The notes under the pieces: model-generated
What the model saw: only the letters and a program-made list of their open reading frames with translations
The model's database searches: none
Told to the model about the DNA's origin: nothing
From: Rhodoferax bucti
GTDB lineage: Bacteria > Pseudomonadota > Gammaproteobacteria > Burkholderiales > Burkholderiaceae_C
Reading direction: 5' to 3'
Assembly (NCBI RefSeq): GCF_005876985.1
Contig: NZ_VAHD01000001.1
Coordinates: forward strand, 186,001 to 250,000
Length of the DNA: 64,000 nt
Program-made: the position numbers and the translations under genes
Shown: piece after piece, positions 16,015 to 24,067 of the stretch
Numbering within the stretch: position 1 is the first letter of the stretch
Layout of the letters: each line of letters begins with the position of its first letter

Positions 16015-16330
16015 AGAGAGCCTAACGCAATGTAGACCGCGAAAACCGGTTGATAGATCCAAGCGTTAACGATGCACACTTTGGATAAAGGGCTGGAAAG
16101 CCGCATGCTTTCTTGATCACTACATTTTTCATGTGCGTTTAACAGATATATAAATTCCGACGACCTCCGCACTTTGTAAGTAATGGAGTGAGCCAGCGAT
16201 TTCACGATTTTGGTGCTCCGGAGCCAACTTGAACATCCCCCAATCGGGTGTTTTTGTGAAGGACTGCTTCCGCTGCAAAGCAGCCCCACAACCTTACCCG
16301 ATCCAGCACGCACACCAACCACGCCCTCCA
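16015..16330. other. 316-base gap, no gene seen
   Basis: No frame with a plausible start, ribosome site and protein was found. It is AT-rich at 16060-16200 and becomes GC-rich towards the palindromic element at 16331. It may hold the promoter of the minus-strand small-gene operon, but no clear -35/-10 pair was identified. Confidence 0.5.
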
Positions 16331-16407
16331 CATAGCGGGGAGTCCGGGGCCCCGCCGATTTCTGCGCGTTTGGCAGTATGAGGCGGGGCCCCGGACTCCC
16401 CGCTATG
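16331..16407. repeat. Long palindromic element, copy 2
   Basis: Arms 16331-16355 region and 16383-16407 are exact inverse complements (ends CATAGCGGGGAG and CTCCCCGCTATG), around the same 25-base loop as copy 1 at 11580. Copy 2 is the more perfect one. The outermost bases differ from copy 1 (ATAG versus AGAG) in both arms together, as expected if pairing is maintained. It lies 14 bases past the stop of the TIM-barrel gene. Confidence 0.88.
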
Positions 16408-16421
16408 CCACACAAGCCGTG

Positions 16422-17237
16422 TCAATCCGCCAAGATACGGCGACTAGCTTCTAAGCACTGCTCAGCCCAAGGATTAGCCCCCAGCGCCGCAGAGCGCTCA
16501 AAGTTCACTACCTCCACGCTCACCGGAATGTCCGTGGGCAGCACGCTGAACAGGCCCTGCAAATCGATACTGCCCTCGCCGGGCAACAAGCGTTCGCAGC
16601 GGGCGGTGTGGATCATGGCCTCGGTGCTGAAGTGCGTGCCGGCCACCGCATCGCACATCTGCGCGTAGTGCAGCAACTGGCGCGGGATGGCGCGGATGTC
16701 GTCCAGCGTGGTGTGGCTGCGGCCGAAGTGCAGCGCATCCACCAAGATGCCCGCGTTGGCCGGCATGCCGGCCGCCTGTACCACGCGCAGCGCGGCCTTG
16801 GCATCGGGCACGGCGGTCCAGGGCATGAACTCCAGGTCAGCGGTGATGCCGTAGGGCGCCAGCGCTTCGCACAGGCGGGCGTAGTTATCGGCCAGGCGGG
16901 GCTCGTGGGTGTCATCGCCCGCGACCAGCATGGCCTTGGCATTTAGCGCCGCACCGGCCTCCAACAAGGCGCGGTAAAACTCCAGGTCAAACGCTTCGCC
17001 GATGCGGATGATTTCCAGGTCAAACACACCCACGCCCGTGTCGCGCTGCACCGCCTGTGTTTCGCGCAGCACCTCGGGCAGGCCGATCAAATATTGCTGC
17101 GGCGCGCCAGGCGCGTTGGGTTGCAGGCGCAGGCCCACCTCGGCATAGCCCAGCTCGGCGGCCAGCTGCAGGGCTTGCGGCGGCGTGCAGGTGTGCGCGG
17201 TGAGGTAGGCCAGCGAATAGCTGCGTTTGGGTGCCAT
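16422..17237 (-). CDS. TIM-barrel protein, sugar phosphate isomerase/epimerase family
   Basis: This 271-residue protein has the xylose-isomerase-like TIM barrel pattern with likely metal ligands in FDLEIIRIG, ADLEFMPW, VDALHFGRSH, CDAVAG and SVEVVNFE. The superfamily includes sugar epimerases, AP endonuclease IV and AsbF/QuiC-type 3-dehydroshikimate dehydratases. Because it shares a cluster with a shikimate dehydrogenase homologue and lies near ligAB, a dehydroshikimate-dehydratase-like role yielding protocatechuate is attractive but unproven. GGGGAG precedes the ATG at 17237. It is the last gene of a minus-strand operon IclR - flavoprotein - NIPSNAP - this gene, and the start lies 15 bases after the NIPSNAP stop. 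Confidence 0.82.
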   Translation of the reverse strand: MAPKRSYSLAYLTAHTCTPPQALQLAAELGYAEVGLRLQPNAPGAPQQYLIGLPEVLRETQAVQRDTGVGVFDLEIIRIGEAFDLEFYRALLEAGAALNAKAMLVAGDDTHEPRLADNYARLCEALAPYGITADLEFMPWTAVPDAKAALRVVQAAGMPANAGILVDALHFGRSHTTLDDIRAIPRQLLHYAQMCDAVAGTHFSTEAMIHTARCERLLPGEGSIDLQGLFSVLPTDIPVSVEVVNFERSAALGANPWAEQCLEASRRILAD

Positions 17238-17252
17238 GCGCTGCTCCCCGCC

Positions 17253-17879
17253 TTACTTCAGGGGCGACACCGCCGTGGGCAGGCCGATGGTGGAGACCAT
17301 ATTCGTTGTCAGGTGGGCCGGGCCGCCCTTGGGGGGCCACACGCCTTGGGCCACCGCATCGGCACGCGCCTTGGAGCGGGCGTCCAGCGAGGGGTAGGCC
17401 CAGATGTTGGTAAAGCGCAGCAGGCCGTCCAGCGCGACCATGGCCACCACGCAGGGAGACAGGGCTTCGCGGGCGGGCACGTACTGCTCCCACAAATCGA
17501 TGGTGGGCTGCACGCCGCCGGTCTTAATGCCGTAGGTGCGAATCTCGTACACCGGGCCGCTGATGCCGGACTCGGCACTCGGGCGCACCGGCTTCATCCA
17601 CGGAAAGCCCTTGTAGCTGTGCTGCTCCAGGGTCTGGAAAATGTCGCCGCAGCCAAACGGGCTGGCGCTGTGCTGGGTGCGCTCGCGCTCGGCTTGCAGC
17701 GCGGCCAAGTCCGCAAAGCCGCGCAGCACGATCATCTGGTTGAGCACGCCAATGTCGGTAAACCAGCAGCCCAGCAGCTCGCCCTGCGCGCCGGGCGCAG
17801 TGGCAAAGGCTTGCACGTTGGCGGCAGCGGTGCCGGCGGTGCCAAAGGGCAAGGTCATGGTGGCGAGTTCGTAGTACAT
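17253..17879 (-). CDS. NIPSNAP family protein
   Basis: This 208-residue protein shows two ferredoxin-like NIPSNAP repeats: the first with YYELATMTLPFG and LLGCWFTDIGVLNQMIVLRGFADL; the second with VYEIRTYGIKTGG and LSPCVVAMVALDGLLRFTNIWAYPSLDAR. Family members are small dimeric alpha/beta proteins of uncertain role that often accompany catabolic enzymes, perhaps as monooxygenase-like or binding proteins. The ATG at 17879 is favoured over a TTG at 17897 because the YYELA beginning matches the family. It lies between a KstD-like flavoprotein and a TIM-barrel gene, separated from the former by a dispersed repeat. Confidence 0.83.
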   Translation of the reverse strand: MYYELATMTLPFGTAGTAAANVQAFATAPGAQGELLGCWFTDIGVLNQMIVLRGFADLAALQAERERTQHSASPFGCGDIFQTLEQHSYKGFPWMKPVRPSAESGISGPVYEIRTYGIKTGGVQPTIDLWEQYVPAREALSPCVVAMVALDGLLRFTNIWAYPSLDARSKARADAVAQGVWPPKGGPAHLTTNMVSTIGLPTAVSPLK

Positions 17880-17911
17880 GGTGGTGGTTCCGGTCAAAAG
17901 TTAAGTAGAGG

Positions 17912-17975
17912 TTGCTATAAATTCAGGAGCTGCTTGCGCACATTCCACGAGCGCTAGAGGCCTATTTCTTATAAA
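17912..17975 (+). repeat. Dispersed AGCTGCTnGCGCA repeat, copy C
   Basis: Forward copy: GTTGCTATAAATTCAGG, AGCTGCTTGCGCA at 17928-17940, GAGCGCTAGAGGCCTATTT after it. The far end overlaps the last codons of the flavoprotein gene: its stop (17969-17971) lies in the repeat. Confidence 0.8.
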
Positions 17976-19672
17976 TTTTTCCCTGCGGCATGGTGGGCAG
18001 CGATAAAGCCGAAGGTCATGGCGGGCCCCAGGGTGATGCCGCCTGCGGGGTAGTGGCCGCCCATGACGCTGCGCATGTCGTTACCCCCGGCGTAGAGGCC
18101 TGCAATGGGCCGGCCGGCCGCATTGAGCACCTGGGCGTGGGCGTTGACCTGCAAACCGGCAAACGTGCCCAGGCTGCCCGGCACGATGCGCACCGCGTAA
18201 AACGGCCCCTGGACCAGCGGCGCCATACAGGGGTTGGGCCAGCCGCGCTCTTGGGCGTAAGCGGCGTCGCCCTGGATGCGGTTGTAGGGCGTTTCGCCCT
18301 TGGCAAAGTCGGTATCGCGCCCGGCCAGCGCCAGGGCGTTGTAGCGCTGCACGGTGGCCTGCAAAGCATCTGCCTCGATGCCGCAGCGCTGAGCCAACTC
18401 AGCCAATGTGTCGCCGTGCTGCAAGTAGCCGTTGGCCAGCATGGCGCCCACGGGCATGGGGGCGGGCTTGACCGCGCCCAGCCCGTAGCGGCGCATAAAA
18501 GCGTGGTCGCACACCAGCCAGCCTTGCACCGCCTCGCCCGCCGGCGTGGCGCGCAGCAGGCCTTGCAAAAAGTCGTGGTACGAGTCGGCCTCGTTCACAA
18601 AGCGCTGGCCGCGTGCGGTCACCGCTATCAGCCCCGGCTTGGCCCGCTCAATGAGGTGCGGGAAGTGGGCCACGCTGCCGTCCGCCCGAGGCACCAGCGA
18701 CACCGGCGCCAGCGCGGCACACTGCGCCATGTCAGCCCCCACCACGCCGCCGGCGGCTTCGCCCAGGCGCAAGCCATCGCCCGTGTTGCCGCGCGAGGCG
18801 GCAGACCAATGTTCCTCGCCCGTAAAAGCGTGGGGCAGCAGCGCCTGCTTGCGCGCCGGGTCGTGCGGAAAACCACCGCAGGCCAGCACCACGCCGCAGC
18901 GGGCGCGCACTTCCAGCTCGCCCTGCGGGGTGTGCAGCACTGCGCCCACCACGCGCCCGCCTTTCATGATGAGGCGCTGCGCCGGGCTGCGGGTGCGGAT
19001 GTCCACACCCTTGCCCAGCGCCGAGGCGGCCAGCGCAGCCACCAGCGCATTGCCATTCACCAGGCGCATGCCCCGGCGGTGCAGCAGCAGATCGCACCAG
19101 TGGCGCAGCACTAGTTTGGTGACGTACCAAAACGACGCCGGCTTGGCCATGGCATTGAAAAAATGCCGCAGCTCCGCGCCCGAGGCAATGCCCATACCCC
19201 ACAGCGTGGTCTCGGGCAGCGGGGGCTTGAGGTCCTGCACCCGCACACCCAAGCGGCGCCCGTCAAACGGCGCGGCGCAGATAGAGCGCCCGCCCGTCGC
19301 CGCATGCGGTGTGTTGCCATGGAAGTCGGGGATGAGGTTGCCGTCGATGAACTGCAGCTGGGTTTCGCGCTGGAAAAACTCCACCATGTGCGGCCCCTGC
19401 GCCAAAAAGGCACGGGCGCGGGCCTCGTCAAACTGCGCGCCCAGCTCTTCCTGCAGGTAGGCCAAAGGCTCTTCGAGCGGCTCCTCGATGCCCGCAGCAC
19501 GGGCCAGCGGGTTACGGGGTATCCACATCCAGCCACCAGACCAGGCGGTGGTGCCGCCAAACTGCGCGTCTTTCTCGGTGACCAGCACTTTTTGGCCCAG
19601 GTGCGCGGCCGTGACGGCAGCGGACAAGCCGCCCGCACCGGAGCCGATGACGAGCAGATCAACTTCGGTCAT
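17969..19672 (-). CDS. FAD-dependent dehydrogenase (3-ketosteroid dehydrogenase/fumarate reductase-like)
   Basis: This 567-residue flavoprotein begins with the dinucleotide fold DLLVIGSGAGGLSAAVTAA and E-to-FAD loop TEKDAQFGGTTAWSGG, and closes with GGITLGPAMTFGFIAA, both typical of the KstD/FrdA-like FAD-binding_2 family that oxidises C-C to C=C bonds. RPIAGLYAGGNDMRSVMGGHYPAGG near the C-terminus is the FAD-contacting segment. Its substrate is unknown; in this cluster a cyclohexane or cyclohexene carboxylate is plausible. Its ATG overlaps the IclR stop (ATGA), so regulator and enzyme are coupled. A paralogue lies at 21419. The gene's last codons come from a dispersed repeat. Confidence 0.88.
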   Translation of the reverse strand: MTEVDLLVIGSGAGGLSAAVTAAHLGQKVLVTEKDAQFGGTTAWSGGWMWIPRNPLARAAGIEEPLEEPLAYLQEELGAQFDEARARAFLAQGPHMVEFFQRETQLQFIDGNLIPDFHGNTPHAATGGRSICAAPFDGRRLGVRVQDLKPPLPETTLWGMGIASGAELRHFFNAMAKPASFWYVTKLVLRHWCDLLLHRRGMRLVNGNALVAALAASALGKGVDIRTRSPAQRLIMKGGRVVGAVLHTPQGELEVRARCGVVLACGGFPHDPARKQALLPHAFTGEEHWSAASRGNTGDGLRLGEAAGGVVGADMAQCAALAPVSLVPRADGSVAHFPHLIERAKPGLIAVTARGQRFVNEADSYHDFLQGLLRATPAGEAVQGWLVCDHAFMRRYGLGAVKPAPMPVGAMLANGYLQHGDTLAELAQRCGIEADALQATVQRYNALALAGRDTDFAKGETPYNRIQGDAAYAQERGWPNPCMAPLVQGPFYAVRIVPGSLGTFAGLQVNAHAQVLNAAGRPIAGLYAGGNDMRSVMGGHYPAGGITLGPAMTFGFIAAHHAAGKNL

Positions 19673-20496
19673 GCGGCGTAAATCGGTTGGGCCACCGCTT
19701 GCTGCCCCAGGTGGTGCAGGCGCTGGTTGAAGAAGGGGGACGCGCCACTGGCCGCCGCCATTTGTGCCGCCACCGATTGCAGCTCGGCGCCCAGCGCTTC
19801 CATTTTGTCGCGGGTGAAGCGCACCGAGGGCCCGGCAATGGTGATGGCCCCCAGCGGCGCCTGGCCCTGCAAGCGCACCACCGCGCCCATGGCATTCAGG
19901 CCGGGGGTGTAGGTTTCTTCCGTCATGGCAAAGCCGCGTTCGCGGGTGGCATGCACCGCCTCCATCACCGCTTTAAGGCTGGAGGGCGCATTGGGCCCGT
20001 AGTCGGCGGTGCTGCCCAGGCCTTGCGCGGCCACCAGCCCCAGGGCTTGGTCGTCGGTGAGTGCGGCCATCCACACCCAGCCGGAGGCGGAGCATGAGAG
20101 GCGGGCGTCGCTGCCCATATCGGGGTCGTAACGCAGGCCTTGGCGGGCGCCTTGGGCGCGGGCTACCCAGGTGAGGCGGCTGCCGTCAATCACCCCCAGG
20201 CGCACCAGCTCGCCCGACACCTCGGCCAAGCGGTCCAGCAGGGGCTGCGCCACATCCACGATGCCGCTGTGGCTCAAAAAGGACAGGCCCATGGACACCA
20301 GCTTGGTAGTGAGCTGGTAGTCGCCATGCTCACGCGTTTGGCGCACATAGCCGCAGCGCACCAGGTCAGCCAGCAAGCGGTGCACCGCGCTGCGGGGAAT
20401 GTCCAGCCGGTCGGCAATGGCGGCCAGCTCCAGCCCGGCGCCGTGCTGGGTGAGCAATTCGAGGATGGCCAAGGTACGGTCTAAAACGCCATTCAT
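19669..20496 (-). CDS. IclR-family transcriptional regulator
   Basis: This 275-residue protein has the IclR architecture: N-terminal winged helix (LDRTLAILELLTQHGAGLELAAIADRLDIPRSAVHRLLADL, shortened) at about 5-50, and a C-terminal GAF-like effector domain with RYDPDMGSDARLSCSASGWVWMA and GAVVRLQGQAPLGAITIAGPSVRFT. IclR proteins respond to aromatic or small-acid inducers. It is divergent from the shikimate dehydrogenase homologue, with a 123-base gap carrying two TTGAA...TTCAA/TTCCA type inverted repeats, so it likely controls both arms. It is the first gene of the minus-strand operon and coupled to the flavoprotein by ATGA overlap. Confidence 0.93.
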   Translation of the reverse strand: MNGVLDRTLAILELLTQHGAGLELAAIADRLDIPRSAVHRLLADLVRCGYVRQTREHGDYQLTTKLVSMGLSFLSHSGIVDVAQPLLDRLAEVSGELVRLGVIDGSRLTWVARAQGARQGLRYDPDMGSDARLSCSASGWVWMAALTDDQALGLVAAQGLGSTADYGPNAPSSLKAVMEAVHATRERGFAMTEETYTPGLNAMGAVVRLQGQAPLGAITIAGPSVRFTRDKMEALGAELQSVAAQMAAASGASPFFNQRLHHLGQQAVAQPIYAA

Positions 20497-20536
20497 GGTG
20501 AAGCCCGGTAAAAAACTGACGCCAGTGTATGAGAAA

Positions 20537-20570
20537 TTGAAATTACATTCAATACTTGAACACTATTCCA
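20537..20570. promoter_or_regulatory. Probable IclR operator, two inverted repeats
   Basis: In the divergent gap are TTGAAATTACATTCAA (20537-20552) and TTGAACACTATTCCA (20556-20570), each with TTGAA and TTCAA or TTCCA half-sites. The family founder IclR binds a TGGAAAT...ATTTCCA-like palindrome, so these are good candidate sites. Assignment rests on position and symmetry only. Confidence 0.5.
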
Positions 20571-20619
20571 CTTTTAGATACGATGCCGCCATCTTTCACT
20601 TTTGACCCCAAGGCTTGCC

Positions 20620-21417
20620 ATGTCTGAATCTTTGTTGAGCGGCGCTACCCGGCTTCACTACATCGTGGGCGACCCGATCGCGCAGGTGAAATCCCCCGCC
20701 GGGGTAACCCAGGCGTTTGCCGACGCCGGCCACAACGCGTTTGTGATGCCCGCCCATGTGCCTCCCAAAGACCTGGCCGCCTGGCTGGACGGCGTGTCGC
20801 TCGCCAAAAATGTGGACGGCGTCATCGTCACCGTGCCACACAAGTTCGCCTGCTTTGACCTGTGTGCCACCGCCTCGCCCAGCGCCGCGTTTTTGCACAC
20901 GGTGAACACCATGCGCCGCAACCCCGATGGCAGCTGGCACGGCGACATGTTTGACGGCCTAGGCTTTGTGGCCGCCATGCGCGACAACGGCGCCGAGATC
21001 GAAGGCAAAAAAGCCCTGCTGGTAGGCGCGGGCGGCGCGGGCTCAGCCATTGCCCATGCGCTGGTGATGGCCGGTGTATCGACCCTAGCCATTCACGACG
21101 AGGACGTGCAGCGCCGCACCACGCTGGTGGACCGGCTCGCCGGCATCGGCCGCTGCCCGGTGGTGCACGGCAGCGCCAGCCCTACGGGGTTTGACATCGT
21201 GCTTAACGCCACGCCCGTGGGCATGAAAGACGGCGACCCTTACCCCCTGGATGTGCAGCAGTTAACAGGCCACATGTTTGTAGGCTGCGTGATTACCCAG
21301 CCCGCCATCACCCCGCTGATTGCTGCCGCCCGCGCCCTGGGCTGCAAGACCATGACCGGCGCCCACATGTTCGGCCGTGTGCGCGACCTGATGGTGGACT
21401 TTTTGCTGGGGCGCTGA
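20620..21417 (+). CDS. Shikimate dehydrogenase family protein (AroE homologue)
   Basis: This 265-residue protein has the shikimate dehydrogenase fold: HYIVGDPIAQVKSP (shikimate loop), VDGVIVTVPHKFACFDLC with the catalytic lysine, the nucleotide fold LVGAGGAGSAIAHAL, LNATPVGMKDGDP, and GCKTMTGAHMFGRVRDLMVDF at the C-terminus. The NGDMxDGxGF element is kept as GDMFDGLGF. It is a catabolic-type paralogue, judged by its IclR partner and flavoprotein neighbours rather than by aromatic biosynthesis genes. The ATG at 20620 is chosen over TTG 20602. It probably interconverts a shikimate- or quinate-like compound with the 3-oxo form using NAD(P). One base separates it from the next gene. Confidence 0.88.
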   Translation: MSESLLSGATRLHYIVGDPIAQVKSPAGVTQAFADAGHNAFVMPAHVPPKDLAAWLDGVSLAKNVDGVIVTVPHKFACFDLCATASPSAAFLHTVNTMRRNPDGSWHGDMFDGLGFVAAMRDNGAEIEGKKALLVGAGGAGSAIAHALVMAGVSTLAIHDEDVQRRTTLVDRLAGIGRCPVVHGSASPTGFDIVLNATPVGMKDGDPYPLDVQQLTGHMFVGCVITQPAITPLIAAARALGCKTMTGAHMFGRVRDLMVDFLLGR

Positions 21418-21418
21418 G

Positions 21419-23161
21419 ATGGCTACACCCCATCCTTTGCTGGCCACACTGGCCGATTTGCAAGACCACGATACGGTGGACGTGCTGGTGATTGGCGCCG
21501 GTGGTGCGGGCCTGTCGGCCGCGTTGTGCGCAGCGCTGGCCGGTGCCCGCGTGCTGGTGGTGGAGCACACCGCGTTTGCGGGCGGCACCACCGCGCTCTC
21601 CGCCGGCACCGCTTGGGTACCCGGCACCCACCATGCTGCCAAGGTCAACACCACCGACACGCTAGCAACCGCCGCCACCTACCTCGACAACGCGGTAGGC
21701 GAGCGCACGCCGCACGCACTGCGCCAGGCCTTTCTAGACGCCGGCCCGCAAGCGATTGCCCACTTGGAGCAGCACACGGCGGTGCAGTTCCGCCCCTACC
21801 CCAAGCACCCCGACTACCTCTCGGAACTGGGCGGCTCCACCCTGAACGGCCGCGCGCTGGAGCCACAGCCGTTTGACGGGCGCTTGCTGGGCAGTTTGTT
21901 TGGCGTGCTGCGCAAGCCCATCCCCGAGTTCACCGTGCTGGGCGGCATGATGGTGGACCGCACCGACATCAACCACCTGCTGGGCATGACGGGCTCGTGG
22001 ACCTCGCTCAAGCACTCGGTCAAGATCGTGCTGCGCCACGCCATGGACCGACTACGCTACCCGCGCGGCACCCGGCTGGTCATGGGCAATGCCCTGATCG
22101 CGCGCCTGTTGTATTCGCTGGCGCAGCACCCCACCGCCCGGCTGCTGCTGAACACGTCCGTTACCGCATTGCACACCGATGCGGGCCGCATCACCGGCGT
22201 TTCTTTGGCGCAAGACGGCCAGCAACGGAACATCACCGTACGCGGCGGCGTAGTGCTGGCGAGTGGCGGCTTCAACCGCAACCCCACCCAGCGCGCCCAG
22301 TGGCTGCCGGGGGTAGAGGCGGCTTGGTGCCCGGCAGGCCCCGGCCACACCGGGCAGGCACAAGCCTTGGCCCGCGAGGCTGGCGCACGCTATGGAGAAG
22401 GCAGCGCCACGCCTGCGTTCTGGGCACCGGTGTCGCTGCGCAAGCGCCCCGACGGCACGCAGGCCGTGTTCCCCCACTTTGTGATGGACCGCGCCAAGCC
22501 CGGCATGCTCACCGTCAACCAGGCCGGGCAGCGTTTTGTGAACGAAAGCACGTCCTACCACCTCTTCGGCCTGGCGATGCAGCAGCCTGCAGCCGGTGCC
22601 GCCGTGCCGGCCTACTTGATTTGCGATGCGCGTGCCCTGCGCACCTACGGCCTGGGCATGGTGCGCCCGGGCGGCAAAGGCTTGGCGCCCTTTTTGGCAG
22701 ACGGCTACCTCACGGAAGGCCGCACGCTGGAAGCACTTGCGGAGAAGCTGGGCATCAACGCACAAGGTCTGCTGCAAAGTGCGGCCAGCATCCAGCGCTA
22801 TGCAGAAACCGGCACCGACCCCGACTTCCACCGGGGCGAAACCGCCTACCAGCAAAACATTGGCGATGCACAGTGGCCGGGCCACAACCCGAGCTTGGGC
22901 GCACTGAGCGAAGCCCCTTTCTATGCGGTGAAGCTGTACCCCGGCGACATCGGCGCGGCAACTGGCCTGGCCACCGATGGCACAGCGCGGGCGCTGAATA
23001 CGCAGGGCGAAGTGATTGATGGTCTGTACGCCGTGGGCAACGATATGCACTCCATCATGGGTGGCATTTACACCGGCCCGGGCATCACCATCGGGCCGGG
23101 CATGGTATTCGGCTATTTGGCCGGGCGAGATGCCGCTGCGCGGGCAGCATCTGCCGCTTAA
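21419..23161 (+). CDS. FAD-dependent dehydrogenase, second KstD-like paralogue
   Basis: This 580-residue flavoprotein has VDVLVIGAGGAGLSAALCAALAG, VVEHTAFAGGTTALSAGTAWVPG and C-terminal VIDGLYAVGNDMHSIMGG plus GPGITIGPGMVFGYLAGRD, collinear with the protein at 17969-19672. It begins one base after the shikimate dehydrogenase homologue, so the two are co-translated. The two flavoproteins of the cluster could perform successive desaturations of one ring (inference). Sequence WVPGTHHAA and the FNRNPTQRAQWLPGVEA segment are in the substrate domain. Exact substrate unknown. Confidence 0.87.
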   Translation: MATPHPLLATLADLQDHDTVDVLVIGAGGAGLSAALCAALAGARVLVVEHTAFAGGTTALSAGTAWVPGTHHAAKVNTTDTLATAATYLDNAVGERTPHALRQAFLDAGPQAIAHLEQHTAVQFRPYPKHPDYLSELGGSTLNGRALEPQPFDGRLLGSLFGVLRKPIPEFTVLGGMMVDRTDINHLLGMTGSWTSLKHSVKIVLRHAMDRLRYPRGTRLVMGNALIARLLYSLAQHPTARLLLNTSVTALHTDAGRITGVSLAQDGQQRNITVRGGVVLASGGFNRNPTQRAQWLPGVEAAWCPAGPGHTGQAQALAREAGARYGEGSATPAFWAPVSLRKRPDGTQAVFPHFVMDRAKPGMLTVNQAGQRFVNESTSYHLFGLAMQQPAAGAAVPAYLICDARALRTYGLGMVRPGGKGLAPFLADGYLTEGRTLEALAEKLGINAQGLLQSAASIQRYAETGTDPDFHRGETAYQQNIGDAQWPGHNPSLGALSEAPFYAVKLYPGDIGAATGLATDGTARALNTQGEVIDGLYAVGNDMHSIMGGIYTGPGITIGPGMVFGYLAGRDAAARAASAA

Positions 23162-23167
23162 CGGTCT

Positions 23168-24067
23168 TTAGTGCTCCGGAGTTTCGGCGGCTGCGCGGCT
23201 CTCGTGCGCGGTGAGCCAAGCCCCGGCCGCGCCGCACACCGCAATCAAGGCCATGCCGGCCAGCGTCCACTGGTCCGGCATATGGGAAAAGATGATCCAT
23301 CCGCCCAACATGGCAAAGGCAATCTGCGCATACATGTAAGGCATGAGCACCGCGGCTGGCGCCCGCTTGAAAGCCTGGATAAAGATAAAGTGCCCCAAGC
23401 TGCCCAGAAACCCCATCAGCGCCAGCCCGCCCCACACGGCATGGGATGCAATGGGAACCCACACAAACGGCAGCGCCACCGCCGCGACTACAGCGCCGGT
23501 CCACCCTGTGTAGAACTGCATGGTCATGGGGTCTTCGGTGCGGGTCATGCGGCTGGTGAGCAACTGAAAGCCTGCATTGGCCAGCACCACCCCGATGGGG
23601 AACAGCAGCGCCCAATTCACATCGGAGCCCTCAGGGCGCACAATGATCAGCGTGCCCAAAAAGCCGCCCGCCACGAGCAATAAACGCAGGCGGGACACTT
23701 TTTCATGCAGCATGCGCGCCGCCAGCAAGGTAACCACCAGCGGCGTGAGCAACACAATGGCCGTGAACTCCCCCACCGGCATGTGCTTGAGGCTGAGGTA
23801 GGCGAACACACTGGTCGTTAACAGCAACCCACCGCGCAGCAGGTGCAGCCCCAGGTGCTGCGTTTGCACCAGGGCACGGCCTTGGCGCGGCAGCTCAATC
23901 AGGGTGGTCGCCACGGCCTGAAAGCCATAGCGGAAAAACATGGCCACCATGAGCGGCGCACTCAGCGACACCCATTTGGTAGTGGTATCCAGGGTGGCAA
24001 AGCAGGCCATGGCCACGATGGCCAGGCCGATGCCGCGCAACACCTGCGCAGGCGTGTGATCCGCCAT
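23168..24067 (-). CDS. EamA-family (DMT) transporter
   Basis: This 299-residue inner membrane protein has about ten hydrophobic helices in two EamA repeats (first about 11-135, second about 150-285), typical of drug/metabolite exporters of the DMT superfamily such as RhaT/YdcZ-like proteins. Helices such as LGTLIIVRPEG and the repeat boundary TRTEDPMTMQFYTGWTG are visible. Its ATG shares one base with the ffh stop (TGATG), so it is coupled to ffh, yet no functional link is obvious. It converges with the flavoprotein gene across six bases. Substrate unknown. Confidence 0.87.
   Translation of the reverse strand: MADHTPAQVLRGIGLAIVAMACFATLDTTTKWVSLSAPLMVAMFFRYGFQAVATTLIELPRQGRALVQTQHLGLHLLRGGLLLTTSVFAYLSLKHMPVGEFTAIVLLTPLVVTLLAARMLHEKVSRLRLLLVAGGFLGTLIIVRPEGSDVNWALLFPIGVVLANAGFQLLTSRMTRTEDPMTMQFYTGWTGAVVAAVALPFVWVPIASHAVWGGLALMGFLGSLGHFIFIQAFKRAPAAVLMPYMYAQIAFAMLGGWIIFSHMPDQWTLAGMALIAVCGAAGAWLTAHESRAAAETPEH

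Noticed and set aside
15712-16062. Single 116-codon minus-strand ORF
   Set aside because: It spans two real frames of the broken gene; its second half is an out-of-frame reading.
16011-16415. 134-codon minus-strand ORF through palindrome copy 2
   Set aside because: Much of it is translation of the palindrome, with no start support.
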